Positions 26,287 through 34,013 of a stretch of 64,000 nt of DNA are shown one piece after another (the first letter of the stretch is position 1; every line of letters begins with the position of its first letter). A model generated the notes under the pieces. The model did not search any database. It had not been told where the DNA came from and saw nothing but the letters and a program-made list of their open reading frames with translations. This stretch comes from Bacillota bacterium (GTDB lineage: Bacteria > Bacillota > UBA4882 > UBA8346): NCBI GenBank assembly GCA_023426245.1, contig JAFABB010000046.1, forward strand, positions 124,001-188,000, given 5' to 3'. The translations under genes were made by a program, and so were the position numbers.

Positions 26287-27324
26287 GTGATTACATCTAA
26301 AAAACTAGCAGAAAAGCTGGGCATTTCCCAGTCTACCGTTTCTAGAGCACTGAATGATAGTCCGCTGGTACCGGAGGAAAAGAGAAATTATATCCGGCAG
26401 AAAGCAGCGGAATATAATTTTGTCCTTAATAGTCAGGCCCGTAGCCTTAAAACAAACCATACGGGTACAGTAGGTATCGTATTTCCAAAACATTATGCCG
26501 GCATGAACAACAACCTAATGCTTGCCCATATGTATGACCAGATTCAGAAGGAACTAATAAATTACGGCTACGATATTCTGACAATTTGTAATAATTATGA
26601 TAATAATGAAGGAAACGGTCTATCGGCTTTTGAACGCATTATCAGTTGCCATAAAGTGGATGGTTTCATTGCATTGCGTCTTGGAGGTTTCAACAGTCGG
26701 GAACAGGAATTACTCCGTGAAAACAATATTCCCTGTGTGGGCATGTTGCATGTCATACCCAACGTAGATTTTCTTAATTACTTTACTTCGGATGGTCAAT
26801 ATAGCGGTTATGCTGCAGGAAAATACCTTGGCAAATTTAAAGAGTACACGCCTGCCTTTCTTGCTTTTTCCGTTAAGGAGGTGGCCGTTGAGATCAATAA
26901 ACGTTTGGCTGGTTTTCGTAGTGGTCTTCTTGAAGCGGGTGTGACCTTACGGGATGAAAACATTATGTGTTGTGATTTATCCATTGAATCAGCCTACACC
27001 TTTGTTATGACGCATCAGGAATTTTTTAAAAAACAGAAGATCGCTATGCTAACATGTGGTGATGTTTTAGGATTAGGCGTTTGCAATGCGCTTACTTCCA
27101 TTGGATTAAAATTGCCCGAAGATGTTCAAGTTCTGGGTATGGATGATGTGCCCATGGCGAGTTGGATTTATCCACGTCTTTCTTCCATGCATATTCCAGT
27201 GGAGGAGATGGTGTCTGAGGGCTGTGCAGTATTGTGCGAACTTATTAAAGGTAAGGAAAATCATTGTATTCATAAAATTTACAAGCCTCGCCTTATTATT
27301 CGCGATACCACTCTACCAGAATAG
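26287..27324 (+). CDS. LacI-family transcriptional regulator
   Basis: 345-aa repressor-type protein. The N-terminal LacI HTH is complete (KKLAEKLGISQSTVSRALND, then the hinge-helix region NSQARSLKTNHTGTVGIVFP). The periplasmic-binding-like effector domain follows (about 58-345). The GTG start at 26287 has GAGGAG 6 nt upstream. Immediately downstream are three TTGAATACGTATTCAA operators over the promoter of the SsuABC-like operon, so this protein most likely represses that operon. Confidence 0.9.
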   Translation: MITSKKLAEKLGISQSTVSRALNDSPLVPEEKRNYIRQKAAEYNFVLNSQARSLKTNHTGTVGIVFPKHYAGMNNNLMLAHMYDQIQKELINYGYDILTICNNYDNNEGNGLSAFERIISCHKVDGFIALRLGGFNSREQELLRENNIPCVGMLHVIPNVDFLNYFTSDGQYSGYAAGKYLGKFKEYTPAFLAFSVKEVAVEINKRLAGFRSGLLEAGVTLRDENIMCCDLSIESAYTFVMTHQEFFKKQKIAMLTCGDVLGLGVCNALTSIGLKLPEDVQVLGMDDVPMASWIYPRLSSMHIPVEEMVSEGCAVLCELIKGKENHCIHKIYKPRLIIRDTTLPE

Positions 27325-27408
27325 ATTCGTGCTATTTCGTTTGACCAGCAATAATTTGTAGAACACGAGAAATATTTACATTTTCATTATAAATTCTTTA
27401 ACAAATTA

Positions 27409-27436
27409 TTGACAACAAAGGAAAAGATGTTATACT
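27409..27436 (+). promoter_or_regulatory. promoter of the SsuABC-like/sulfatase operon
   Basis: TTGACA at 27409-27414 and TATACT at 27431-27436 (16-bp spacer) with a TG extension upstream of the -10. Transcription should start near 27443, inside the first LacI operator. Confidence 0.75.
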
Positions 27437-27440
27437 TATT

Positions 27441-27508
27441 TTGAATACGTATTCAAGTGGTAAATATTGAATACGTATTTATTAAACAAACTTTGAATAC
27501 GTATTCAA
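27441..27508. promoter_or_regulatory. three phased LacI-type operators
   Basis: TTGAATACGTATTCAA occurs perfectly at 27441-27456 and 27493-27508. A copy with a degenerate right end lies at 27467-27482. The dyad centres (CG steps) fall at 27448/9, 27474/5 and 27500/1, exactly 26 bp apart. The central CG and inverted symmetry are typical of LacI-family sites. The sites lie at the transcription start and downstream of it, suiting repression by blocking initiation or elongation. Confidence 0.88.
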
Positions 27509-27543
27509 CCAAGAAAGTATTCTTTTACCAAGTATAAATGTTT

Positions 27544-27562
27544 AACTACGTTTAACGTAGTT
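27544..27562 (+). promoter_or_regulatory. small hairpin in the operon 5' UTR
   Basis: AACTACG (27544-27550), a 5-nt loop TTTAA and CGTAGTT (27556-27562) form a perfect 7-bp stem. It sits between the operators and the 8-codon leader frame. Confidence 0.5.
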
Positions 27563-27592
27563 GTAAGCATAATATAGTGAGGAGGAATAAGT

Positions 27593-27619
27593 ATGCAATG
27601 TATTAACAATAGTAGCTAA
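27593..27619 (+). CDS. possible 8-aa leader peptide (MQCINNSS)
   Basis: A mini-ORF, ATG 27593 to TAA 27619, whose RBS (GAGGAGGAATAAGT) is as good as any in the window. It lies in the roughly 380-nt 5' UTR of the SsuABC-like operon, about 200 nt before the binding-protein gene. It could be a regulatory upstream ORF or the start of a decayed gene. The single Cys codon is notable because the operon appears to concern sulfur compounds. Confidence 0.4.
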   Translation: MQCINNSS

Positions 27620-27823
27620 AACAATAATAGGCCATTTAAGGATGAGTGAACTTAAGGAATAGTTGTTTCGTGTAAGACTTTAAAGTCTGATGCAATATCA
27701 TTTGAAAAGTTAAGATTCGTTTGATGAAAGAATTTTTGGTGCAAGAAATGATTTCATCTTGTGGAACGCCAGTAAAATGGATTTAGGTTAAATTTTATAC
27801 TTAGTGCAACTGAAGGGATGGAT

Positions 27824-28915
27824 ATGAAAATGAAAAAAAGAGTATTGGCACTGGCTGCATGGGCATTGATTCTTGTAATTGCTATGCCTATTTCCTCGAT
27901 TGTTTTTGGCAAAACTGCTGTCGTAAATTCTTCTGTGCTTAAACTTTCCGGTAAGACCTTGGTAGTTGGCACTCAACCAACAACTTTGGGTGTGCCGGTT
28001 AGGCTTGCTGAACAAGAAGGTCTGTTTAAGAAGGCCGGACTCGATGTTAAGGTTGTAACTTTTGCTACCGGCGCACCCGTTAATCAGGCTATTGCCTCTG
28101 GGAATCTAGACATCGCAGTTTCCGGAACAGCTTCTGTTTATGCTCTGGCAACCGGTATGTATACTTACATTGGCGATGGTTCTTATTCTATTAAGGGCCA
28201 GGCGATTTACGCTCGGCCTAATAGCCCCATCGCAAAGGCGAAAGGTGTCCTGAAAGGTACAAGGGGCAGCGCTAAAACTGTTAAAGGTTGCACTATACTT
28301 GGGCCTACTGCCACCACCGCCCAGTATAATGCCATCAAGTATGTCCAGTCTTTCGGCTTAACCGCTAATGACTTTAGGATGGTATCTATGGATTATGCCT
28401 CAGCATATCAAGCCTTCATTTCTGGTCAAGGTGATCTGATTGCTATAACTACACCATGGAACAATAAGCTGGAAACAGCGGGATACGTTAAGGTTTGCGA
28501 TCTTTCTATCGTGATGGGTGCACCCAATGTCAACGCTAATTTTTGCCGGAATAATATTGCTAAAGAACGTCATGATGATGTGGTAGCATTCTTAGCATGC
28601 TACTATGAAGCCGCTGATCGGTTGGTTAAAGACCCAAAGCTTCGCCGGACGACTGCAATGACTTGGTACGCCAAGGAAGGTATAACTTATAAAGATACAG
28701 ATATGGATGCCGAGATACGGCAGCAGTCCTACCCCACGTGGGAAATGCTCAAGAAAAATACTTTTCCTTTTGGCAGGACTATGACTGAGATGGGTAAATT
28801 CTTCGTCGATCAGAAGTTGATCGAGAATGATCAGTTGCCCAATGTTGCAGCATGCATGGACAAGTCTTACGTTATGGAAGCAATCAAGTTACACGATCAA
28901 CGGTTTTTTAAGTAA
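27824..28915 (+). CDS. ABC transporter substrate-binding protein, SsuA/NMT1-like
   Basis: About 363 aa, periplasmic, with a signal peptide (about 1-28) and no lipobox. The mature part has the SsuA/TauA/THI5 pattern: LVVGTQPTTLGVPVRLAEQE, VKVVTFATGAPVNQAIASGN, LDIAVSGTASVYALATG. Relatives bind sulfonates, sulfate esters, nitrate or thiamine precursors. Context with a sulfatase suggests an organosulfur ligand, which is inference. ATG 27824 has AAGGG 6 nt upstream and is preferred over ATG 27818. A strong hairpin separates it from the permease genes. Confidence 0.85.
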   Translation: MKMKKRVLALAAWALILVIAMPISSIVFGKTAVVNSSVLKLSGKTLVVGTQPTTLGVPVRLAEQEGLFKKAGLDVKVVTFATGAPVNQAIASGNLDIAVSGTASVYALATGMYTYIGDGSYSIKGQAIYARPNSPIAKAKGVLKGTRGSAKTVKGCTILGPTATTAQYNAIKYVQSFGLTANDFRMVSMDYASAYQAFISGQGDLIAITTPWNNKLETAGYVKVCDLSIVMGAPNVNANFCRNNIAKERHDDVVAFLACYYEAADRLVKDPKLRRTTAMTWYAKEGITYKDTDMDAEIRQQSYPTWEMLKKNTFPFGRTMTEMGKFFVDQKLIENDQLPNVAACMDKSYVMEAIKLHDQRFFK

Positions 28916-28931
28916 AATTCTATTCCATTCG

Positions 28932-28971
28932 CATAGGATATCTCCCACACATCAGTGCCAGATATCCTATG
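28932..28971 (+). promoter_or_regulatory. intercistronic hairpin after the SsuA-like gene
   Basis: CATAGGATATCT (28932-28943) pairs perfectly with AGATATCCTATG (28960-28971) across a 16-nt loop. No T run follows. It probably protects the 3' end of binding-protein mRNA, giving more binding protein than permease, as with the hairpin at 7231. Confidence 0.75.
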
Positions 28972-29038
28972 TACGTTCAAAACATGGAGGCAACGACTCA
29001 ATCATAAGAAAGAATCCACGAAAGTTAAGGTGAAATTT

Positions 29039-29827
29039 TTGGAGAAATTTAGTAAAAGAAACAAGTATTTTCTGTTCTCAATTTCGTCTGTTCTGGTGGT
29101 ACTTTTCGCCTGGTATCTCTCAGTTGACGTGTTGCAGGTAACGAATCAAAGCGTATTCCCGGGACCGGTAAAATGTTTCCAGACTTTTATTAAAAAGTTC
29201 TATACCAGCGCCCCTGATGGCGCCACATTGCTGCAGAATTTGCTTGTTAGTTTAGAGGTTGCGTTACTTGGGTATTTGCAAGGCGCCATTATCGGGATTC
29301 CTCTTGGGATTATGATGGCTTGGAACAAATGGGTGGATCGTTTTGTACGTCCTCTATTTGATCTTATTCGACCTGTACCCGGTATAGCATGGATTCCTGT
29401 TTTCCTAGTGCTGTTTGGCATCGGTATCACCTCGAAATCGATGGTTATTTTTTTGAATTCCTTGGTAGCCTGCACGGTTAATGCCTATACCGGTATCCGG
29501 CAGACTAGTGAATTACATCTTTGGGTGGGTGAAGTATACGGCGCTTCCAATAGTCAAAAGCTGTTTAGAATTGCTATTCCCACCGCAATTCCAATGATCT
29601 TTACCGGCCTGCGTGTAGCAATGGCGGGTTCTTGGGCTGCTCTTGTTGCTGCCGAGTTACTGGCTTCCAATAATGGGCTGGGTTATATGATCCAGAGCGG
29701 TAGCGCTATTTGCCGTCCCGATATCGTCATCGTTGGTATGCTGACCATCGGCGCGGTAGGTCTAATTCTTGACGTTCTGCTTCATCAAGTTGAAATCCGG
29801 GTTGCGAAAGGAATGAATGCAGAATGA
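29039..29827 (+). CDS. ABC transporter permease 1, SsuC/TauC-like
   Basis: Inner-membrane permease of the BPD_transp_1 family with about six helices. The coupling (EAA-like) loop is EVYGASNSQKLFRIAIPTAI. I start it at TTG 29039, with AAGGTGA 5 nt upstream, giving 262 aa, the same length as the partner permease; the frame opens earlier at GTG 28955 but through the hairpin and without an RBS. It overlaps permease 2 as ATGA. The two permeases share GIAWIPV/PIAWIPI and related segments, so they should form a heterodimer. Confidence 0.87.
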   Translation: MEKFSKRNKYFLFSISSVLVVLFAWYLSVDVLQVTNQSVFPGPVKCFQTFIKKFYTSAPDGATLLQNLLVSLEVALLGYLQGAIIGIPLGIMMAWNKWVDRFVRPLFDLIRPVPGIAWIPVFLVLFGIGITSKSMVIFLNSLVACTVNAYTGIRQTSELHLWVGEVYGASNSQKLFRIAIPTAIPMIFTGLRVAMAGSWAALVAAELLASNNGLGYMIQSGSAICRPDIVIVGMLTIGAVGLILDVLLHQVEIRVAKGMNAE

Positions 29828-30612
29828 AAAAGAAATTCATTCCTCAAAATATGATTCCGGCACTTTGCGGAGTTGCTTCAATTTTGGCGTTTTTAATTTT
29901 TTGGTTCGTTTCTACCAACGGGACCCCGTTTGGTAAATTGATTCCGCGGCCGGATGTAGTTATTATCTCCCTGTTTAAGAGCATTTTTAATCCTATTGGC
30001 CAGAATACATTGTTTGTTCATGTAGGTTACAGCTTGTATCGGGTTCTCATGGGGTATCTGATCGGATCAGCCATCGGTATCATTCTAGGTTTGGCAATGG
30101 GCTGGAGTAAAGTGTGCGAAGCGATTTTTAGCCCGCTGTACCGCATTATTCGTCCAATTCCTCCTATCGCGTGGATTCCGATCTCCATTGTTTGGCTGGG
30201 TTTAGGTGAGAGTGCCAAAATATTCTTGATTTTCCTGACTTCCTTTTCAAATGTTACGTTGAATGCTTGGAGCGGTGCTAAAAATGTTGATCCGAAGCTG
30301 ATAGGCGCAGCTAAAATGCTGGGAGCACGGAAAAGCCAGATCTTTTTCACGATTGTCCTTCCGGCTTCGATCCCCCAGATTTTTGCAGGACTTCAGGTCG
30401 CGATGGGCAGGTGTTGGGGGACCATCCTAGCGGCCGAGATGGTTCGTTCTTCGGAAGGTCTTGGCTGGATCATCGTTGCGGGTGGAAACAATAATGATAT
30501 GACACAAATACTGGTTGGTATTGTTACAATCGGTGTCGTTGGTTTCATTTTGGCGGTTATTATGAGGAAAGCGGAGGCTGTATTATGTCGGTGGAACAAG
30601 AGCGGAACCTGA
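29824..30612 (+). CDS. ABC transporter permease 2, SsuC/TauC-like
   Basis: 262 aa, six predicted transmembrane helices, BPD_transp_1 family. The coupling loop is AAKMLGARKSQIFFTIVLPA and PIPPIAWIPISIVWLGLGES is typical of SsuC/TauC. It starts in the stop of permease 1 (ATGA) and overlaps ATPase 1 by 28 nt, so the four membrane and ATPase genes form one tightly coupled unit. Separate genes for two permeases are uncommon in this transporter class, which usually uses a homodimer. Confidence 0.88.
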   Translation: MKKKFIPQNMIPALCGVASILAFLIFWFVSTNGTPFGKLIPRPDVVIISLFKSIFNPIGQNTLFVHVGYSLYRVLMGYLIGSAIGIILGLAMGWSKVCEAIFSPLYRIIRPIPPIAWIPISIVWLGLGESAKIFLIFLTSFSNVTLNAWSGAKNVDPKLIGAAKMLGARKSQIFFTIVLPASIPQIFAGLQVAMGRCWGTILAAEMVRSSEGLGWIIVAGGNNNDMTQILVGIVTIGVVGFILAVIMRKAEAVLCRWNKSGT

Positions 30613-31376
30613 TCGAATGTACTCACGTATATAAATCATTTCAGACCCCCACAGGTGAGCACCAGACAGTTAATGATTTTAACCTTCAAGCCAAAGAAAA
30701 TGAATTTTTAGTTTTGTTTGGGCCCGGCCAGTGCGGTAAGACGACCTTAATCAATCTGATAGCAGGACTTGATAGTGTTACCTCCGGTACTATCATAGTA
30801 AATGGTAACGAAGTCAAGGGGCCTAGCCCTGAACGCGGTGTGGTGTTCCAGGATATTTCCTTATTCCCCTGGCTTACTACGATGGGAAATGTGGAATACG
30901 GCCCTAAAATGACTGGCGTGCCTAAGGAAATTCGAAAAGAAAGGGCTTTGCATTACATCAATCTTGTAGGCTTGCAAGGTTTTGAAAATTCTTTTCCATC
31001 CCAGCTTTCAGGCGGTATGAAGCAGCGTGTTGGTATTGCCCGCGCCTACTGCATCGAACCCAAGGTGATGCTGATGGATGAGCCTTTCGGTGCGCTGGAT
31101 GCCCAAACACGTTATCTGATGCAGGAAGAAGTACAGCGCATATGGCAGGCAGAAAAGCGGACAATTGTCTTTGTCACTAATAACATTGAGGAAGCTCTAT
31201 ATTTGGCGGACCGCATCATCGTATTGAGCAATTGTCCGGCAACCGTGAAAAAAGAGTATCAGATTGATTTGCCTCGCCCGCGAAAATATAGTTCTCCCGA
31301 ATTTCTATCATTGCGCAAGGAGATTACCAGTATGATAAACAAGTATGTCTTAAGCGAGGCAGAAAATGAGCAATAA
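30585..31376 (+). CDS. ABC transporter ATPase 1, SsuB/TauB-like, with altered Walker A and H-loop
   Basis: 263-aa nucleotide-binding subunit. It has a canonical signature LSGGMKQR (141-148), Q-loop Gln89 and Walker B VMLMDEP. The Walker A, however, reads GPGQCGKTT (Gly replaced by Gln at the fourth position), and the H-loop His is Asn199 (FVTNNIEEA). Both changes affect the ATP site formed by this subunit's own Walker A. It therefore probably acts with ATPase 2 in a heterodimer, donating its good signature motif to the partner's site. The ATG lies inside permease 2. Confidence 0.88.
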   Translation: MSVEQERNLIECTHVYKSFQTPTGEHQTVNDFNLQAKENEFLVLFGPGQCGKTTLINLIAGLDSVTSGTIIVNGNEVKGPSPERGVVFQDISLFPWLTTMGNVEYGPKMTGVPKEIRKERALHYINLVGLQGFENSFPSQLSGGMKQRVGIARAYCIEPKVMLMDEPFGALDAQTRYLMQEEVQRIWQAEKRTIVFVTNNIEEALYLADRIIVLSNCPATVKKEYQIDLPRPRKYSSPEFLSLRKEITSMINKYVLSEAENEQ

Positions 31377-32109
31377 TGTCAAAGTTAAAGTGAACCATCT
31401 CACCAAGAAGTTTGGCGACCTTCTGGTGCTAAATGATATTTCTTTCGATGTTAACGACAGTGATCTGCTGTGTGTTGTGGGCCCCACCGGCTGTGGAAAG
31501 ACTACATTTTTAAACAGTCTGACCAAGATTTATGATATTACATCGGGAGAGATTCTTCTGGATGGGAAGCCGGTTGAACCGAAGAAAAACAAAATCGCTT
31601 ATATTTTTCAAGGTAACTCCACGATGCCCTGGCTGACTGTAGAGCAGAATGTCAGTTTCGGACTGGACCTCAAAAAGGTTCCGAAAGAAGAGAAAAAGGT
31701 TCGGGTGGCAAAATATCTTGATATTGTTGGGCTTACCAAGTTTAAGGATTATTATCCTAAACAATTGTCAGCCAGCATGTTACAGCGTATTAGTATTGCC
31801 CGGGCTTTTGTAACTGAACCTGATCTATTGCTGATGGACGAACCCTATGGTCAGTTGGATATTGAACTGCGTTTCAAGCTGGAAGACGAATTGGTTAAGC
31901 TATGGCAAATGACCCATACCACGGTTATCTTCATTACCCATAATATTGAGGAAGCCGTTTATCTTGGCAGTCGCATCATGATCCTGACCAATAAACCGAC
32001 TACCGTGAAAAAGAACATCATAGTTGATCTGCCGCGTCCTAGAGATATTGCTTCACCTGAATTTGTCCGGTTACGGGATGAAGTAACCGATTTGATTAAG
32101 TGGTGGTAA
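31366..32109 (+). CDS. ABC transporter ATPase 2, SsuB/TauB-like, with degenerate signature
   Basis: 247 aa. Walker A GPTGCGKTT, Walker B LLLMDEP and H-loop His192 (FITHNIEEA) are intact, but the signature reads LSASMLQR (134-141) instead of LSGG. This is the mirror image of ATPase 1, so a heterodimer would have one complete ATP site (Walker A and His of this subunit with the signature of ATPase 1) and one degenerate site. It overlaps ATPase 1 by 11 nt. Last gene of the transporter block. Confidence 0.88.
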   Translation: MSNNVKVKVNHLTKKFGDLLVLNDISFDVNDSDLLCVVGPTGCGKTTFLNSLTKIYDITSGEILLDGKPVEPKKNKIAYIFQGNSTMPWLTVEQNVSFGLDLKKVPKEEKKVRVAKYLDIVGLTKFKDYYPKQLSASMLQRISIARAFVTEPDLLLMDEPYGQLDIELRFKLEDELVKLWQMTHTTVIFITHNIEEAVYLGSRIMILTNKPTTVKKNIIVDLPRPRDIASPEFVRLRDEVTDLIKWW

Positions 32110-32290
32110 GGTTTATTTTGGAGGACTTTTACGCTCACAGAACCATGAAAGACAGGAAGCTGTCAGAGAAGTTTTTCATTTACGAAAGGTGCAATCAAAA
32201 TCTTGTTTTTCGGCAGTTCCAACTATAGCAATTATAAGTCTAAATTGAGCTAAAACTTTTATGGGTAGAAAGAAAAGAGAGGGACTGCCA

Positions 32291-33976
32291 ATGTTAAAAA
32301 AAATTATTGATATCATTTTAAATCCCTTCAAAAAGCTGAAAGTAGTATATCAAATATTAATCGTTGTTGGAATTATGATTGTTTTTTCAGCTATTCAATG
32401 CCTGGTAGGAATTCATGTGATTCAAACATTGAGTAACAATTCGAAGATAGTTGTCGACAAGAGTATGAATTTAGTAAGCGGACTGAATGTACTTCAAGAG
32501 GATTTTTTGGAACTTCAAACGGGTTATAGCAATGATGTCGCTAAAGCCGATAATACGATTCAAAGCTTATATAAATCTTCTTTAAAACTTATCATCGACT
32601 CGAAAATTGCAGAGATAAGAAACATCGATCCAAATGTTTTGAGCGGGCTTGAAGAAAAATATCAAATTGTCCAAAAAATTTTGGACAGGCCGGTTAATAT
32701 TGATAATTATAAAGAACTGGAAGGAGTTATGTTCCAAATCAAGCTGGGCTTGGAACAATCGAGTCAAGGGGTTGTCGTATCGACATACACCACGATAACC
32801 GAGGGAAAAAACTTTTCGAATGCTGCAATGTTTTTTACGATTTTGTTGGTAATTATCGGTACGGTTTTAGCCACCGGATTGGGAATTTTGATGGCGTTTT
32901 CGATTTCTAGGCCCTTAAATTCGGTGAAAATTATTGCCAACGCTTTGGCTGAGGGCGATCTGACACAAAACATATCTGCCAAAGGTTCCAGGGAAGTCGC
33001 CTTAGTGATGGAGAGCCTGAATAAAGGAATTGGCGGTCTTCGGGAATTGGTCGGGGATATTGACGAACACTCGAATACTTTGTTTACAGCGAGCCAGGAA
33101 CTGAAAAATGCCTCAAATGAAACCGGTCGGTCAGCAAACGAAGTAGCCAGGACCATGGGGGAATTGGCTAACGCCTCATCAGAAGAAGCGGAACAGGTCA
33201 ATCAAACGGTTGAAAATATCAATTCTTTAGCCGGGATGGTTCGTGAAGTTACCAATGAACTGAAAAACGTCTCGGATGATTCGAAAGATATCGCCCAGTC
33301 CGCCCGGCTTGGACAGAAAGTTGCCTCTGATGTTGCGGAAGGGATCGTCAATATCTACAATACCACCAAAGAAGTTGATGCGGTTATTGGCGAATTGGAT
33401 AAAGCTTCGGAAAAGATTGGTGATATTACGACGATGATCGAGGGAATCGCCGAACAGACTTCTTTACTGGCTTTGAACGCTTCCATTGAGGCTGCCCGTG
33501 CCGGTGAACATGGAAAAGGCTTTGCTGTAGTTGCCTTGGAGACCGGAAAGTTGGCCGACCAATCCAAACAAGCTACACATCTGATTAATCAATTAATTGA
33601 TCAGATGAGAAATTATATTAGCCACGCAGTTGATTCTATCAAAACTGAGATGTCAATGGTCGAAACGGGGAAAAATATGGCGCTCGAAGCCACAGATACC
33701 TTTGAAAATATCTTCCGAAAATTGGGGGGGATTTTAGAGCGTATTGATACGGTGGCCTTATCCGCCAAAAATATGGCAGCCCGGAACGAAAGCGTCATCA
33801 CAGCTGTGACGAATATTGCCGCCCTGAGTGAAGAGGGTATGGCAAGCACCGAGGAAGTTTCTGCGATTACCCAAGAACAGACTGCCGCGGTCGAAGAAGT
33901 AAATGCCCTCGCTGAAAACCTGGCGCAGATTTCTGCTGGATTGAAACAAAGTGTGACCAAATTCAAGATTGAATGA
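32291..33976 (+). CDS. methyl-accepting chemotaxis protein
   Basis: About 561 aa. TM1 lies near 20-40, followed by a short extracytoplasmic four-helix-type sensor (about 40-180), TM2 (about 183-205), a HAMP domain and a long cytoplasmic coiled-coil. The CheA/CheW hairpin reads EGIAEQTSLLALNASIEAAR then AGEHGKGFAVVALETGKLA. Most receptors have VAxEVRKLA, so ETGKLA is unusual. ATG 32291 with AGAGGGA upstream is preferred over an in-frame ATG at 32261. It lies between the importer and the sulfatase, suggesting chemotaxis toward the same compound. Confidence 0.9.
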   Translation: MLKKIIDIILNPFKKLKVVYQILIVVGIMIVFSAIQCLVGIHVIQTLSNNSKIVVDKSMNLVSGLNVLQEDFLELQTGYSNDVAKADNTIQSLYKSSLKLIIDSKIAEIRNIDPNVLSGLEEKYQIVQKILDRPVNIDNYKELEGVMFQIKLGLEQSSQGVVVSTYTTITEGKNFSNAAMFFTILLVIIGTVLATGLGILMAFSISRPLNSVKIIANALAEGDLTQNISAKGSREVALVMESLNKGIGGLRELVGDIDEHSNTLFTASQELKNASNETGRSANEVARTMGELANASSEEAEQVNQTVENINSLAGMVREVTNELKNVSDDSKDIAQSARLGQKVASDVAEGIVNIYNTTKEVDAVIGELDKASEKIGDITTMIEGIAEQTSLLALNASIEAARAGEHGKGFAVVALETGKLADQSKQATHLINQLIDQMRNYISHAVDSIKTEMSMVETGKNMALEATDTFENIFRKLGGILERIDTVALSAKNMAARNESVITAVTNIAALSEEGMASTEEVSAITQEQTAAVEEVNALAENLAQISAGLKQSVTKFKIE

Positions 33977-34013
33977 GAAATATACTGACTTCAGTGGAGG
34001 ATTGAAGCTAATC

